The notes: generated by a model not told the origin, from the letters alone. DNA of 64,000 nucleotides from Alphaproteobacteria bacterium (GCA_018821435.1 JAHJME010000037.1:124001-188000); one strand, 5' to 3'; shown: positions 35,022-43,788, counted from the stretch's first letter. Program-made: numbers and translations.

Positions 35022-35878
35022 GGGCGCGGTCCTTCCGGTGTGGTGCGATCCACGTCGGGCGAGGCGGTCGCCGTCCCGCTCGGCGCGCCGGCCGGCCGGT
35101 AGGCGGTGTTGAACACGCAGACGACCTCGCGGCCTTTGCGCAGGCGCAGCTGGGCGGCGATCTGGTGCACGACGAGGAATTCGCCACGCACATCGAAGGG
35201 GACCAAGCTCTCCGACCCGTCCGGGCTGACTGCGTAGACCGCCGGCATGGCCTGGGCGCCGGGAAACCGCAGGACCGTGAAGCGGCCGTTGTCGGTGACC
35301 TCGGAGGGCGCGATCGCCGTGGAACCCTGCAGGTCATAGGCTAGGTTTCGCGGGCCTTCGAGCACGCCGCGGTCGAGCTTGAGCTGTACGATGCGGGCTT
35401 CCAGCGCCCGGGCTTCCGCCGAGAGGGCCTGCTGCAGGGCGGCCTTCTCGGCGTCCGGGTAGCGGAACTGCACCACGAAGAAGGTGTCGGGCGCCGCGCG
35501 GCTGGTTCCGCCCGCGCGCGTGGCGAGCTCGAAGGTGTAGTGGCGGGTCAGGCCACTGGAGCTGCGGGTGGTGACGATCAGGTTGGTGGGTGCGCGGAGC
35601 GTCTTGGGCTTGGCGAACAGCACGTTGCCCTCGGGCGCGACCTCCCAGCCCGAGGTGTCGCCGAGCGCCACGTGCAGGATGGTCTCGTCCGGCGAGAACA
35701 GGATCTGCGTCGCGGTGCGGAAGACGCCGACGATCCGGACCACCTGCTGCGGATCGTAGTCGACGACCTTGATCCGCGGATCGGCGGGACCTGGACGCGG
35801 GACCTCGACGGCCACTGCCGGTGCCGCGTGCATCACGAGGATCAGGCCGGCCGCGAGGGCGGCGAGGGGACAGGTCAT
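35018..35878 (-). CDS. virB9: T4SS core-channel protein VirB9
   Basis: 286 aa. Signal peptide (CPLAALAAGLILVMHAAPAVA), then VirB9/CagX-type beta domains: DPQQVVRIVGVFRTATQILFSPDETI and RFPGAQAMPAVYAVSPDGSE. It is a periplasmic and outer-membrane part of the core complex. It overlaps virB8 and virB10 by 4 nt each. Confidence 0.94.
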   Translation of the reverse strand: MTCPLAALAAGLILVMHAAPAVAVEVPRPGPADPRIKVVDYDPQQVVRIVGVFRTATQILFSPDETILHVALGDTSGWEVAPEGNVLFAKPKTLRAPTNLIVTTRSSSGLTRHYTFELATRAGGTSRAAPDTFFVVQFRYPDAEKAALQQALSAEARALEARIVQLKLDRGVLEGPRNLAYDLQGSTAIAPSEVTDNGRFTVLRFPGAQAMPAVYAVSPDGSESLVPFDVRGEFLVVHQIAAQLRLRKGREVVCVFNTAYRPAGAPSGTATASPDVDRTTPEGPRP

Positions 35879-36573
35879 CGGATCACCTCCGGGTCTGAGC
35901 GGTAGCTCGCCACCTGGAAGCCGAGGGGATTTCGCAGGCGATCGGCCTCGGACATCGGGGCCTTGGCGTAGGCGAAGGCCAGCGTCGCGATCCAGTCGCT
36001 CTCGGCAACCTGGCCGCCTTGGCGGACGGTGCGGTGGAAGCGGACGTTGGCGACCTTCGGCGCCACGAAGCTGATGGCGCGGACGGACACCTGCGCGTCC
36101 GCGCCGGGCCCATACGCCAACTGTGGGCTAGTCGGGTTGGAGGGCCGGAAGACGGCCGCCCACCGTTGCTGCTCGTCGGGCGTCGACATGATCGAGACCT
36201 GCCGGAAGTTGGCTTCCGCCGCCGGCGCCAGCCAGGTCTCGCGGGCCCGGACGTAGGTCGCGAGGAAGGACTTGGTGACCGCCTCCTCATAGGTGAGGTC
36301 CTTGCCGCCTTTCAGGCCGGTCATCACCTCCACGCCCCCGGTCGCCCGGTCCACGCGGACCACATAGGGTTCGACGGTCTTCAGGGGCGTGAGCACCGCC
36401 ACGGCCGCCACGGCGGAGCAGGCCAGGAGCGCCATGACGCCGGCCGAGGCCCAGGCCAGGGTCCGGGACCGCTGGGCGGACCGGAGCCGATCGTGATCCC
36501 AGCTCTTCGCCTCGGTGAAGTAACGCTTCAGGTCGGGCTTGGGGACGCCGTTCACGACCGCGGCCCCCCGCAT
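35875..36573 (-). CDS. virB8: T4SS inner-membrane protein VirB8
   Basis: 232 aa. Short cytoplasmic N-terminus with YFTEAKSWDHDRLRSAQRS, one membrane helix (about 40-65), and a periplasmic NTF2-like VirB8 domain with VEPYVVRVDRATGGVEV and VTKSFLATYVRARETW. It nucleates T4SS assembly. The ATG at 36573 overlaps the virB7-like gene by 22 nt; a slightly later start is possible. Confidence 0.94.
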   Translation of the reverse strand: MRGAAVVNGVPKPDLKRYFTEAKSWDHDRLRSAQRSRTLAWASAGVMALLACSAVAAVAVLTPLKTVEPYVVRVDRATGGVEVMTGLKGGKDLTYEEAVTKSFLATYVRARETWLAPAAEANFRQVSIMSTPDEQQRWAAVFRPSNPTSPQLAYGPGADAQVSVRAISFVAPKVANVRFHRTVRQGGQVAESDWIATLAFAYAKAPMSEADRLRNPLGFQVASYRSDPEVIR

Positions 36574-36746
36574 CCGCCCGTCGCGGGCGCGACGGTGGCC
36601 GGCGCGGCCTCGGCGACAGGCGCGAGCACGCTCCCGTAGGGATTGGCGGGCCGACGCGCGCCGTGGCAGCTCGAGACGGTCTCGGCCTTGAGGGTCGCGC
36701 AGCCGGCGAGGCTTGCCGCCACCAGCATCGTGATCAAGGGTCTCAT
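36552..36746 (-). CDS. virB7: VirB7-like lipoprotein
   Basis: 64 aa. Lipoprotein signal with lipobox SLAGC near residue 15 (MRPLITMLVAASLAGCATLK), then a short Pro/Ala-rich tail containing two further cysteines. Size, lipobox and position between virB6 and virB8 fit the outer-membrane lipoprotein VirB7, though sequence conservation is too weak to prove it. Confidence 0.75.
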   Translation of the reverse strand: MRPLITMLVAASLAGCATLKAETVSSCHGARRPANPYGSVLAPVAEAAPATVAPATGGCGGPRS

Positions 36747-37684
36747 GCCTTGGCTCCTACGGGGCGGACGCTGCCGCCTTCACGACGGACCTGGGTCCGT
36801 CCGCCTCCGCCCCCGCCGCTGCTGCGGAAGGGCGCCTGGCCGCTCATGCTCATGGCCGCCGCGTTGCCGAAGTCGGCGAGGCCGGCGCTGGCCCCGCCCG
36901 CGATGCCGGCGGCGATGGCCGGGGTCTGCAGGAAGAAGATCGCGCCGAGCAGGCAGAGCGCTATGAAGATCAGCCCGCCCACGACTGGGTCCTCGCCGTC
37001 GATGGCGCTCCAGCGGTCCCCGACGAGGGCCAGGATCAGCTGAAACACGGCGATGATCAGGGCGAAGAGGACGAGGTAGTTCACGGCTTGGCTGAGCCAG
37101 CCGAAGAAATAGCGGCGGGTGGCCTCGAACAGGCTGCAGGCCACGAAGATCGGCCCGAGCGCCACCAGGAGCGCGAGCGCCACTTTCGCCAGTGTGACGA
37201 TCCCAAAGCCGAGCGCGGCGGCCAGCGCCCCAATCACGAAGACTGCGCCGCTGACCACCAGGGGGACCCAGTTGAGCGCATTGGCCTCGCGCGCAGCCTT
37301 CTGGCCGAGGTAGGCGGCGCGCGAGAAGAACTGGTCGAAGGCCTGTCCGGCATCGCCGCTGCCGGCGCCGGCAATGGCGCGCGCGAGCGTGTCCGGCAGG
37401 GTGTGGAAGAGCGGTTGGGTGACCCAATCGCCGTAGGCGGCGCTGGTCGCCAGGAAGTAGATCAACGCCAGCTTCACGGAGCGGACGGCGAAGTCCATCA
37501 CCGGCTCGGAGATCGCGCCGCGCAGGATCGCGAAGCCGTACAGCAGGACATAGAGCACCAGGGCGACCCGAAGGGGCCCAGCCACTTCACCTATCACCCG
37601 GGACGCGCCAGCGCTGAGGAACTGGTCCAGCTTGCCATCGATGAAGACGTAGGCCGGCGCGAAGATGCGGAAATCGCCGTCCAT
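36743..37684 (-). CDS. virB6: T4SS inner-membrane channel protein VirB6
   Basis: 313 aa with at least five membrane helices (for example PLRVALVLYVLLYGFAI, VSGAVFVIGALAAALGFGI, YLVLFALIIAVFQLILAL, GGLIFIALCLLGAIFFL) and a Gly-rich, basic C-terminal tail. This is the TrbL/VirB6 pattern. ATG 37684 follows the EexN-like gene. It forms part of the inner-membrane pore. Confidence 0.93.
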   Translation of the reverse strand: MDGDFRIFAPAYVFIDGKLDQFLSAGASRVIGEVAGPLRVALVLYVLLYGFAILRGAISEPVMDFAVRSVKLALIYFLATSAAYGDWVTQPLFHTLPDTLARAIAGAGSGDAGQAFDQFFSRAAYLGQKAAREANALNWVPLVVSGAVFVIGALAAALGFGIVTLAKVALALLVALGPIFVACSLFEATRRYFFGWLSQAVNYLVLFALIIAVFQLILALVGDRWSAIDGEDPVVGGLIFIALCLLGAIFFLQTPAIAAGIAGGASAGLADFGNAAAMSMSGQAPFRSSGGGGGGRTQVRREGGSVRPVGAKA

Positions 37685-37905
37685 CACTCGAAGCCTTTGC
37701 GGAAGAGCGCCTGCCGCGCCTTCGCCTTGAGGGCGCCGTCGGCCGCGCGAGCGTTGTCGCACTCCGCGCCGCGCCGGGCGCCGCGCGCGCAGTCCGCGAG
37801 CGTTGTCGCCGTCTCCTTCGGATGGGCCTCGAAGTAGCTCGCGGAGCGGGGCTGCGCCTGGCAACCGCTGACGATCAGCGCCGCGACCAGGACCAGGCGT
37901 CTCAC
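37684..37905 (-). CDS. eexN: EexN-like entry-exclusion lipoprotein
   Basis: 73 aa. Lipobox IVSGC near residue 15, then SYFEAHPKETATTLADCARGARRGAECDNARAA, which matches the entry-exclusion lipoprotein EexN/TrbK-type motif (recalled). It lies between virB5 and virB6, the usual place. It would block redundant uptake of the same element by a carrier cell. It shares one nucleotide with virB6. Confidence 0.8.
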   Translation of the reverse strand: MRRLVLVAALIVSGCQAQPRSASYFEAHPKETATTLADCARGARRGAECDNARAADGALKAKARQALFRKGFE

Positions 37906-38606
37906 TGGAAGCTCCGGCGGAAGAGCTGCAGTCGGGCCTCGGTGGCGGCTTCGGCCCGCTCCCGGTCACGCTGCGCCTGCAGGCGGGTCTCCGCCGCCTG
38001 CGCCATGGCGAGGCCCTGCAGTCGCATCTGGTCGTTGGAGATCATCGCCTGCTCGGCGGATAGCCGGGCCTGCAGGTCCATGACGGCACGGGCGTTGGGG
38101 GCCGTGTCGAGGGCCGAGGCCAGTTGCTGCAGGCCTTCGAGGCGCCCTGCGCCGACGCTGGCGGCCTCCTGGCCAAGGGCCAGGTCGCGAGCGACGCGGT
38201 CGCCGCTGCGTTCCAGCTCCTGCCCTATGAGGTCGTCCGCCTTCGCGGTGAACAGCCGTTGCGCGGTCCGGATGTCGGTGGCCTTGCGGCCGAGGGCGCC
38301 CAGGGCGTTGAGGTCACCCTTCGCGGCGGCGACATACTTGTCGATGTCGGGGACGAAGGCGCGAAGCTGCGTTGTACCCAGCGCGGCCGCCAGTGCGCCG
38401 GCGCCGGACGCGCTGTTGAACCCGTCGTAGAGCCGCTTCGCCTCGCCGACCTGCGCCTTGAGCTCGGTGAGCTGGTCGAGCGCGGTTTGGGCCTCCCGGA
38501 TCAAGCTCGCGTAACTGGTCGGGTCGTGGACGATCATCTGGGCGCTCGCCGGCAGGGGCGCGGCGAGCGCCAGGGCCAGGGCGAAGGGCAAGGCGCGACG
38601 GGTCAT
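37902..38606 (-). CDS. virB5: T4SS minor pilus protein VirB5
   Basis: 234 aa from ATG 38606. Cleavable signal (FALALALAAPLPASAQ) then a helical, Ala/Leu/Gln-rich body starting MIVHDPTSYASLIREAQTALDQL, the common VirB5/TrbJ opening. It is placed at the pilus tip. It overlaps virB4 and eexN by 4 nt. Confidence 0.93.
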   Translation of the reverse strand: MTRRALPFALALALAAPLPASAQMIVHDPTSYASLIREAQTALDQLTELKAQVGEAKRLYDGFNSASGAGALAAALGTTQLRAFVPDIDKYVAAAKGDLNALGALGRKATDIRTAQRLFTAKADDLIGQELERSGDRVARDLALGQEAASVGAGRLEGLQQLASALDTAPNARAVMDLQARLSAEQAMISNDQMRLQGLAMAQAAETRLQAQRDRERAEAATEARLQLFRRSFQ

Positions 38607-40987
38607 GGCAGCTGTCTCCGGGCTTGGTGGAAGGGTTCGAGCCAGTCGCCGGGATCGTCGCCGTGGATGGCGCGGATCCGCTCGAGCAGGTCGACGGTCT
38701 CGGCGCGGCCCGACAGCACGGCCAGGGCGTCGTCGAGGCCGGTCAGGTCCAGTTCCACGACGACCGAGTTGAGGCCCTGCTTGATCAGGAAGCGATGGTC
38801 GCTGGCCGACAACTCCTCGCGGACCAGCGCGTACTCGCGCTGCGTCAGCCCGAAGCCGTCGATGTAGTCGCGCTCCGAGGCGTGCGGGTTCGGCAGGAAG
38901 ATCTTGGTGGCGCACTGTTCGAGGATGGTGTGCGCGATGGGCGAGCGCAGGACGTCGGCCGGCGACTGGGTGCCGAAGACCATGACCGCGTTCTGCTTGC
39001 GGAAGGTCTTCAGCCCATCCTCGGCCAGGCCGCGGAAGGCCTCGTCGCCCAGCGCCTTCCAGAATTCGTCGATGTCGATGACCAGCCGGCGGCCATCGAC
39101 CAGGGCCTGGAGCCGGTGGAAGAGGTACATCATCACTGGCGTCCGCACTTCGGCGGCGTCCAGCAGGTGGGTCATGTCGAAACCCATGAAGCGGGCGTTG
39201 AGGGCGAGGGCATCGGCCTCGCCGTCCAGGGCCCAGCCCAGGGCGCCGCCGCGGCGCCACCGGTCGAGCCGGGCGCCGACGCCGGCGGCGTCGCGCTGGC
39301 CGAGCAGGGCGCGCAGCGCCGAGATCGAGCGTTGGTCGGCGGGCAGCGGCGCAAGCGCGGCGATGGCGCCGTCGATCGCGTTTTCTTCGGCGGGGGTGAG
39401 GGGCCGGTCGGGCGCAGTCACCAGTTGACGGATCAATGCGCCGAGGAAGGCCCGGTTCGCGGGGGTGTCGGACAGCGCTTTCAGCGGCGCGAACCCCGTG
39501 GGCTCTCCGGGCCGCAGCGCCAGGTAGGTGCCGCCGCAGGCGCGGACGAAGATTTCGGCCCCGCGGTCCTTGTCGATGAACACCTGCTGGGCGCCGAGCT
39601 TCTCGAGCTCGGCCAGCATGAAGTTCTGGACGACGGTCTTGCCCGACCCGGACGGGCCGCAGATGAAGGTGTGGCCGAGGTCGCCCACGTGGAAGTTGAA
39701 ATAGTAGGGCGAGCCGGCCGAGGTGCGCAGCAGCGCGACCGCCGCGCCCCAGTGGTTGCCCTCCGCCTTGCCGGCCGGATGGGTGTGGAAGGGCGCCAGG
39801 CTCGCGAAGTTGCGGCTGTTGATCGCCGCGGGTCGCAGCCGCAGGCGGAAGTTGCCCGGGAACTGGCTCCAGAACGCCGCCTCCAGGCCCAGGTCCTCAC
39901 GGGCGACGACCAGCCCGGAGTCGGCCAGCAGCGCCCGGGCGCGGGACATGTGGTCGGCGAGCGCGCGCGGCGTATCGCCATAGACCAGGACCGAGGCCTG
40001 GTGGTCGCCCATCACGAAGCGGTTCGACATCAGCTCGTCGAGTGCGGTGTCGAGGCCCTCAATCTGCGAGGCTGCACGGTCGCGGGCCGACAGCATCTGG
40101 TTCTGTTTGCGGGTCATGACGGCCTGGGCGGCGGTCTTCGACAGGAAGCTGAAGGACTGCGACGCCACGAAGGCGAACGGCGCCGAGAGCAGCCCGTCCC
40201 AGAGGCCAGGGCGGGTCGTGGCCGGGTACTCCTTGATCCCGAACAGCCCCGCGTAGGTCGTCTCCGCCGCGCCACGGATCTCCAGGGCCTCGCGGCCGAA
40301 GATCACCCGCACGTCGTAGAGCGCGGCGCCGAGGTGGCCGCGGACGACCGGGACCGGCTGGCTTTCGCCGGTCAGCACGAGACGCAGCATCTCGAGCGGT
40401 TCGGAGAATGTGAGGCCCGCGCGCTCGTAGACGCCGAGGGCGCGCGCCGCGTACCGCGACAGGTGCTGCACGAGATCGCGGCCCGCGTCCTCGAGCGTGC
40501 GGACGGCGTCGTCTTCGGCGAGGTCGACGCGGGACGCCCGGAGCAGCCGGCCGACCCAAGCCTGCGTGCGGTCCGCGGCCTCGCGACCGGGATGCAGCAC
40601 GAGGGTCACGTAGAGCGCGTTGGCGTACATCCGCTGGCCAGTGAGCCGGCTGCGGTAGGCCTGGTCGAGGTCACGCGCGAAGTCCGAGCGGAAGCTCCCC
40701 TCGGGATAGGTGGTCGCCTCGCGGCGGACCAAGTGGTGCCAGACCGCCAGGCGGTCGGAGGCGAGGTTGCGCCAGGCGCCGTTGAGCTTGGCCTGCCAGT
40801 CGTTCAGATCGCGGAGGTCGGCGGTCTCGAAGCTCGCGCCGTCGAGCACGAAACTCATCATCAGGGCGCCGCTGTCGAGGGCGATGACGTGGGCATTGAC
40901 GTGCCGCGCGTAGGGGAGGACCCGCGCCGCGTCGAGTTCTCGGCCGAGCGCGCTGGGACGGGCGACCTGTTGCGAGAGGCTACCCAC
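38603..40987 (-). CDS. virB4: T4SS ATPase VirB4
   Basis: 794 aa from GTG 40987. CagE/TrbE/VirB4 family with Walker A CGPSGSGKTVVQN (about 440-450), Walker B LVIDIDEFWKAL (about 650) and FGTQSPADVLRSPIAHTILEQ. It is the largest T4SS motor ATPase. It overlaps virB3 by 8 nt and virB5 by 4 nt. Confidence 0.96.
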   Translation of the reverse strand: MGSLSQQVARPSALGRELDAARVLPYARHVNAHVIALDSGALMMSFVLDGASFETADLRDLNDWQAKLNGAWRNLASDRLAVWHHLVRREATTYPEGSFRSDFARDLDQAYRSRLTGQRMYANALYVTLVLHPGREAADRTQAWVGRLLRASRVDLAEDDAVRTLEDAGRDLVQHLSRYAARALGVYERAGLTFSEPLEMLRLVLTGESQPVPVVRGHLGAALYDVRVIFGREALEIRGAAETTYAGLFGIKEYPATTRPGLWDGLLSAPFAFVASQSFSFLSKTAAQAVMTRKQNQMLSARDRAASQIEGLDTALDELMSNRFVMGDHQASVLVYGDTPRALADHMSRARALLADSGLVVAREDLGLEAAFWSQFPGNFRLRLRPAAINSRNFASLAPFHTHPAGKAEGNHWGAAVALLRTSAGSPYYFNFHVGDLGHTFICGPSGSGKTVVQNFMLAELEKLGAQQVFIDKDRGAEIFVRACGGTYLALRPGEPTGFAPLKALSDTPANRAFLGALIRQLVTAPDRPLTPAEENAIDGAIAALAPLPADQRSISALRALLGQRDAAGVGARLDRWRRGGALGWALDGEADALALNARFMGFDMTHLLDAAEVRTPVMMYLFHRLQALVDGRRLVIDIDEFWKALGDEAFRGLAEDGLKTFRKQNAVMVFGTQSPADVLRSPIAHTILEQCATKIFLPNPHASERDYIDGFGLTQREYALVREELSASDHRFLIKQGLNSVVVELDLTGLDDALAVLSGRAETVDLLERIRAIHGDDPGDWLEPFHQARRQLP

Positions 40988-41321
40988 GGTTCAACTCCGA
41001 GGCCTGGAACCGGCGCCGGACGGGCAGGGGGCTAGCCGAGCTGCCGCCCCAGAGGCCGCCGTTGCGCGAGCGGCCTCGCGTCTCGACGAAGAGGTAGAGC
41101 ACCCGGAAGGCGTTGGGATCGGCCTTGCAGATCGCCTGGAAGACGACGTGCAGCGCCGGTGCGATCAGCAGGTAGAGCAGCGAGCCGCCAGCCAGGAAGG
41201 CGACGGACGACACGATGAGGTTCACGCCCACGGCTTCCATGGGCACGCCGAGCATCATGGCCGGACGGGTGCAGGCTAGAAACAAAGTGTCTTCGTTGAG
41301 GCGTTCTTCTGGATCGCGCAT
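40980..41321 (-). CDS. virB3: T4SS protein VirB3
   Basis: 113 aa. Opens with LNEDTLFLACTRPAMMLGVPMEAVGVN, the VirB3 pattern, then two membrane helices (about 28-65). It is an inner-membrane partner of VirB4. It lies 1 nt downstream of virB2. Confidence 0.92.
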   Translation of the reverse strand: MRDPEERLNEDTLFLACTRPAMMLGVPMEAVGVNLIVSSVAFLAGGSLLYLLIAPALHVVFQAICKADPNAFRVLYLFVETRGRSRNGGLWGGSSASPLPVRRRFQASELNRG

Positions 41322-41322
41322 C

Positions 41323-41631
41323 TCAGGCGCCCGACCCGCCAGTGATCATGTTGACGATCGTGGTGGCGCCGAACGCCACGATGATTCCGATGACGACCGT
41401 GCCGGCACGGCGCAGATCGATCTGTCCGAACATCCAGACGATTCCTGTGATGCCAACGGCAATCACGGCAAGCAGCCGCGCGATTCCGCTGTTCATCAGG
41501 TCCACGATGTTCTGCAGAAATCCGGTGAGATCGCCGCCGCCTCCGGCCGCCTGTGCAAGGGCTGGAGATGCAAAGAGCGTGAAGGCGGCCGCCAGCGCGA
41601 CGTGGCGCGCGGCCCGTTGTGAAGAGGTCAA
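41323..41631 (-). CDS. virB2: T4SS pilin VirB2 (TrbC-like)
   Basis: 102 aa. Long signal peptide (HVALAAAFTLFASPALAQA), then two membrane helices (about 52-68 and 76-95) separated by a short polar turn, the typical pilin architecture. A TTG start at 41631 overlaps the virB1 stop. Confidence 0.92.
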   Translation of the reverse strand: MTSSQRAARHVALAAAFTLFASPALAQAAGGGGDLTGFLQNIVDLMNSGIARLLAVIAVGITGIVWMFGQIDLRRAGTVVIGIIVAFGATTIVNMITGGSGA

Positions 41632-42227
41632 GGCTGGGCTCCGAGGGTTGGCCGCAGGACGAAGGCGGCGGGGGTGAGCCGGGCCCGTCCGAAGACGTCC
41701 CAGCTGGCGATGGGCGTCGACGGCTCTGCGTCGACGGCAGCGAGCGCTCGCTCAGGAACGGTCGCGCCGGCGTGGGCCAGGACCCTCGCGACATACCCGT
41801 TCCGGAAGCCGCGATCAGGGGAGCCCGTGTTGTAGTAGGAGAGGGCGGTCCGCAGGGCGGGCTGGCCCGGACCGGAGGCCGGCAACGCGCGCCGGTATCC
41901 TTCCGACAGCACCCGCGCCGACGCCGCCAGGTTGCGGCAGGGATCGAAGGCGTCTGCGACCGTCAGCCCAAGGCCCGACAGGTTGCGGACGTTGATCTGC
42001 GCCAGGCCCAGGTCGATGTCGCGGCCAGCCGCGATGAGGCGTCGGGCCTCGCGCACAGCCGTTGCGGTTGATGTCGCCGGGACGCGCGGAGTTGTGGGCG
42101 CGTTGACGCCGATCGCGAGGGGATCCAGGCCGCTCTCCGCACGCGCGACCGCCAGCAGGGTCGTCGGCGCGACGGTTGGCGCGCAGGACGTCGCCAGGGT
42201 CATGAAGGTCGCCAGGTCGAGCAGCAT
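41628..42227 (-). CDS. virB1: T4SS lytic transglycosylase VirB1
   Basis: 199 aa. SLT domain with catalytic Glu in LLAVARAESGLDPLAIG (near 31), DIDLGLAQINVRNLSGLGL and LRTALSYYNTG. It opens the cell wall for T4SS assembly. There is no obvious cleavable signal, although the first 25 residues are moderately hydrophobic. It is the first gene of the operon that runs virB1-2-3-4-5-eexN-6-7-8-9-10-11-virD4-LPD7. Confidence 0.93.
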   Translation of the reverse strand: MLLDLATFMTLATSCAPTVAPTTLLAVARAESGLDPLAIGVNAPTTPRVPATSTATAVREARRLIAAGRDIDLGLAQINVRNLSGLGLTVADAFDPCRNLAASARVLSEGYRRALPASGPGQPALRTALSYYNTGSPDRGFRNGYVARVLAHAGATVPERALAAVDAEPSTPIASWDVFGRARLTPAAFVLRPTLGAQP

Positions 42228-42353
42228 GGGTCCGTCCTTTCGAGGACAAACCTGACTCGGTCGCGCGCCGCCTTCGAGGGCGTAACCTCACCCGCGCCAG
42301 CACACGCAAGGACGTACGGAGCGGCTCGGAAGCAAACGGAAGGAAAATCTGCC

Positions 42354-42374
42354 CCGCGCCAGTTTCTGGCGCGG
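42354..42374. promoter_or_regulatory. Palindrome between virB operon and luxR-type gene
   Basis: A perfect CCGCGCCAG-TTT-CTGGCGCGG palindrome, followed about 25 nt later by a related half-site (GTTTTGGCGCAG). It lies midway in the 285-nt divergent promoter region (42228-42512) between virB1 and the LuxR-type gene. It is a likely operator for conjugation control; the binding protein is not known. Confidence 0.6.
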
Positions 42375-42512
42375 CGGGCGTCAGGTTTTGGCGCAGTAGA
42401 CGCCGCAGGTTGTCACTTGCAAATAAGGCGGGAACTCAAATCCAGATCGAGCAATTCCAGCGATTCGTGGATCATCCACAAGGTTCAGGCGGATTGTTGA
42501 AGGGATCTGTCC

Positions 42513-42803
42513 ATGAGTGAGTTGGAGCGTAGTCAACAGCCAGAGTCCGGCCCCGCCAGGAACGAGGGCGATGTCACCCTATCGCCGCGCCAGACCGAGT
42601 GCCTGTTCTGGGTCCAGGAAGGCAAGAGCTCGCGCGATATCGGCGTCATCCTCGGGGTGTCGCATCGGATCGTCGAGCGCCATGTCTTCCGGGCGTGCCA
42701 GAAGCTCGGGGTGAAGACCCGGCTGCAGGCGGTCATCCGGGCGCGTACGTTGGGCATCATCAGCGACCCGCCGCGAAGCGATCGGCGGCCTCGCTATACC
42801 TGA
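42513..42803 (+). CDS. LuxR-type HTH regulator of transfer genes
   Basis: 96 aa, essentially a bare GerE/LuxR DNA-binding domain: LSPRQTECLFWVQEGKSSRDIGVILGVSHRIVERHVFRACQKLGVKTR. It lacks an acyl-homoserine-lactone or receiver domain. AGGGA lies 7-9 nt before ATG 42513. It is divergent from virB1 and is the best candidate regulator of the conjugation operon. Its last 10 nt overlap the convergent XRE gene. Confidence 0.88.
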   Translation: MSELERSQQPESGPARNEGDVTLSPRQTECLFWVQEGKSSRDIGVILGVSHRIVERHVFRACQKLGVKTRLQAVIRARTLGIISDPPRSDRRPRYT

Positions 42804-43327
42804 CCGTCGTCCGGATCCTCGGCGGCGCCGTCGTGGGGGTCCGGTTCGGGTTCATCGTCGGGCTCGCCGTTCAATGTGCCGTCGAACATCCATTGCTCGA
42901 GGTCGGCGTCGTACTCCCGGGCCCGCTCGCTGATCATGTCGAACGCCTTGCTGAAGACGATGAGCAGGCTGCGCGTATCGAGCCGGGCGATGTCCTTGCC
43001 CGACTTCAAATGGAAGCGCCGCAGCGTCGAGAAGAGCGCCGTGGCCGCGCCGTTGTCGGCACAGAAGAGCGCGAATTCCAGCGAGCGCATCTCGACCGCG
43101 AAGAAGATGCCCCAGCCATCGGCGTGGACCACGTCGGCGAAGTGCTGAATCATGGGGAGGTCCACCCCCATCTCGCCGGCCTCGAAGCGCTGGTAGGTCC
43201 GGTATTTCATCGCCATCAGCCGAGCGACTTCCACGGACCGAAACCCGCGCCGCTTCCGGATGGTCCTGAGGATGAGGGAAAGGGTCGCCTCGCGCCCCGA
43301 CGGATCCTGAACTGGCGTGGCATTCAT
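42794..43327 (-). CDS. XRE-type HTH regulator
   Basis: 177 aa. N-terminal HTH (LSLILRTIRKRRGFRSVEVARLMAMKYRTYQRFEAGEMGVDL), then a helical domain (about 75-150) and an acidic Asp/Glu/Pro-rich tail. This resembles phage/ICE-type repressors. It converges on the LuxR-type gene with a 10-bp 3' overlap, so the two antagonise at least at transcript level. It probably controls element transfer or maintenance. Confidence 0.85.
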   Translation of the reverse strand: MNATPVQDPSGREATLSLILRTIRKRRGFRSVEVARLMAMKYRTYQRFEAGEMGVDLPMIQHFADVVHADGWGIFFAVEMRSLEFALFCADNGAATALFSTLRRFHLKSGKDIARLDTRSLLIVFSKAFDMISERAREYDADLEQWMFDGTLNGEPDDEPEPDPHDGAAEDPDDGQV

Positions 43328-43421
43328 GGAATCGGCGAAACAACCTGCGCTTGCTCCTCTGTGTCTACACCATCCTAGCCTGAGTTGAAGGGCAAGCGCG
43401 GCGCCCGTTAGGGGTGAGGCC

Positions 43422-43619
43422 TCACGGCGCGAAGCCCGCTGTCAACCAGGCGTCGTCGATCTGTAGCTGCACATTTGACCAAGGGTCATTCGGCGGCAGC
43501 CTGCTCGCCTGCAGCGCGGCAAAGACGCGGCGCGCGTTCGCGTGGTCAGGGTGACGCCCATCTCCGCCGGGGTCGGCGATCCAGTCGAAGCTGTCCAGAC
43601 GGACGCCCATCGGCCACAT
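43422..43619 (-). CDS. Small hypothetical protein (doubtful)
   Basis: 65 aa: MWPMGVRLDSFDWIADPGGD, continuing with HANARRVFAALQASRLPPNDPWSNVQLQIDDAWLTAGFAP. The composition looks protein-like, but an in-frame TGA lies close upstream. An overlapping frame with its own ATG (near 43693) reads through the same DNA, so a frameshift joining the two frames is possible. No family is recognised. Confidence 0.35.
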   Translation of the reverse strand: MWPMGVRLDSFDWIADPGGDGRHPDHANARRVFAALQASRLPPNDPWSNVQLQIDDAWLTAGFAP

Positions 43620-43788
43620 GCACGGGATGTCGACGGCTCGGAACGGGGCAGGATGTCAGCGGCGAAGCCGGGACTGGCGGCGGGTGTGGTCATATGGCGA
43701 CACGCCTTCGGTACATCGTGTGCGGCGCGGGCGGGATCGGGCGGCGCGAGGGGCCAGGCCGTTGCGGGTCTTTCGTCACGTGCGTCCT

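Noticed and set aside
38624-41035. Long plus-strand open frame (about 803 codons) opposite virB4
   Set aside because: Antisense to intact VirB4, repetitive Gly/Ala/Arg composition, no motif.
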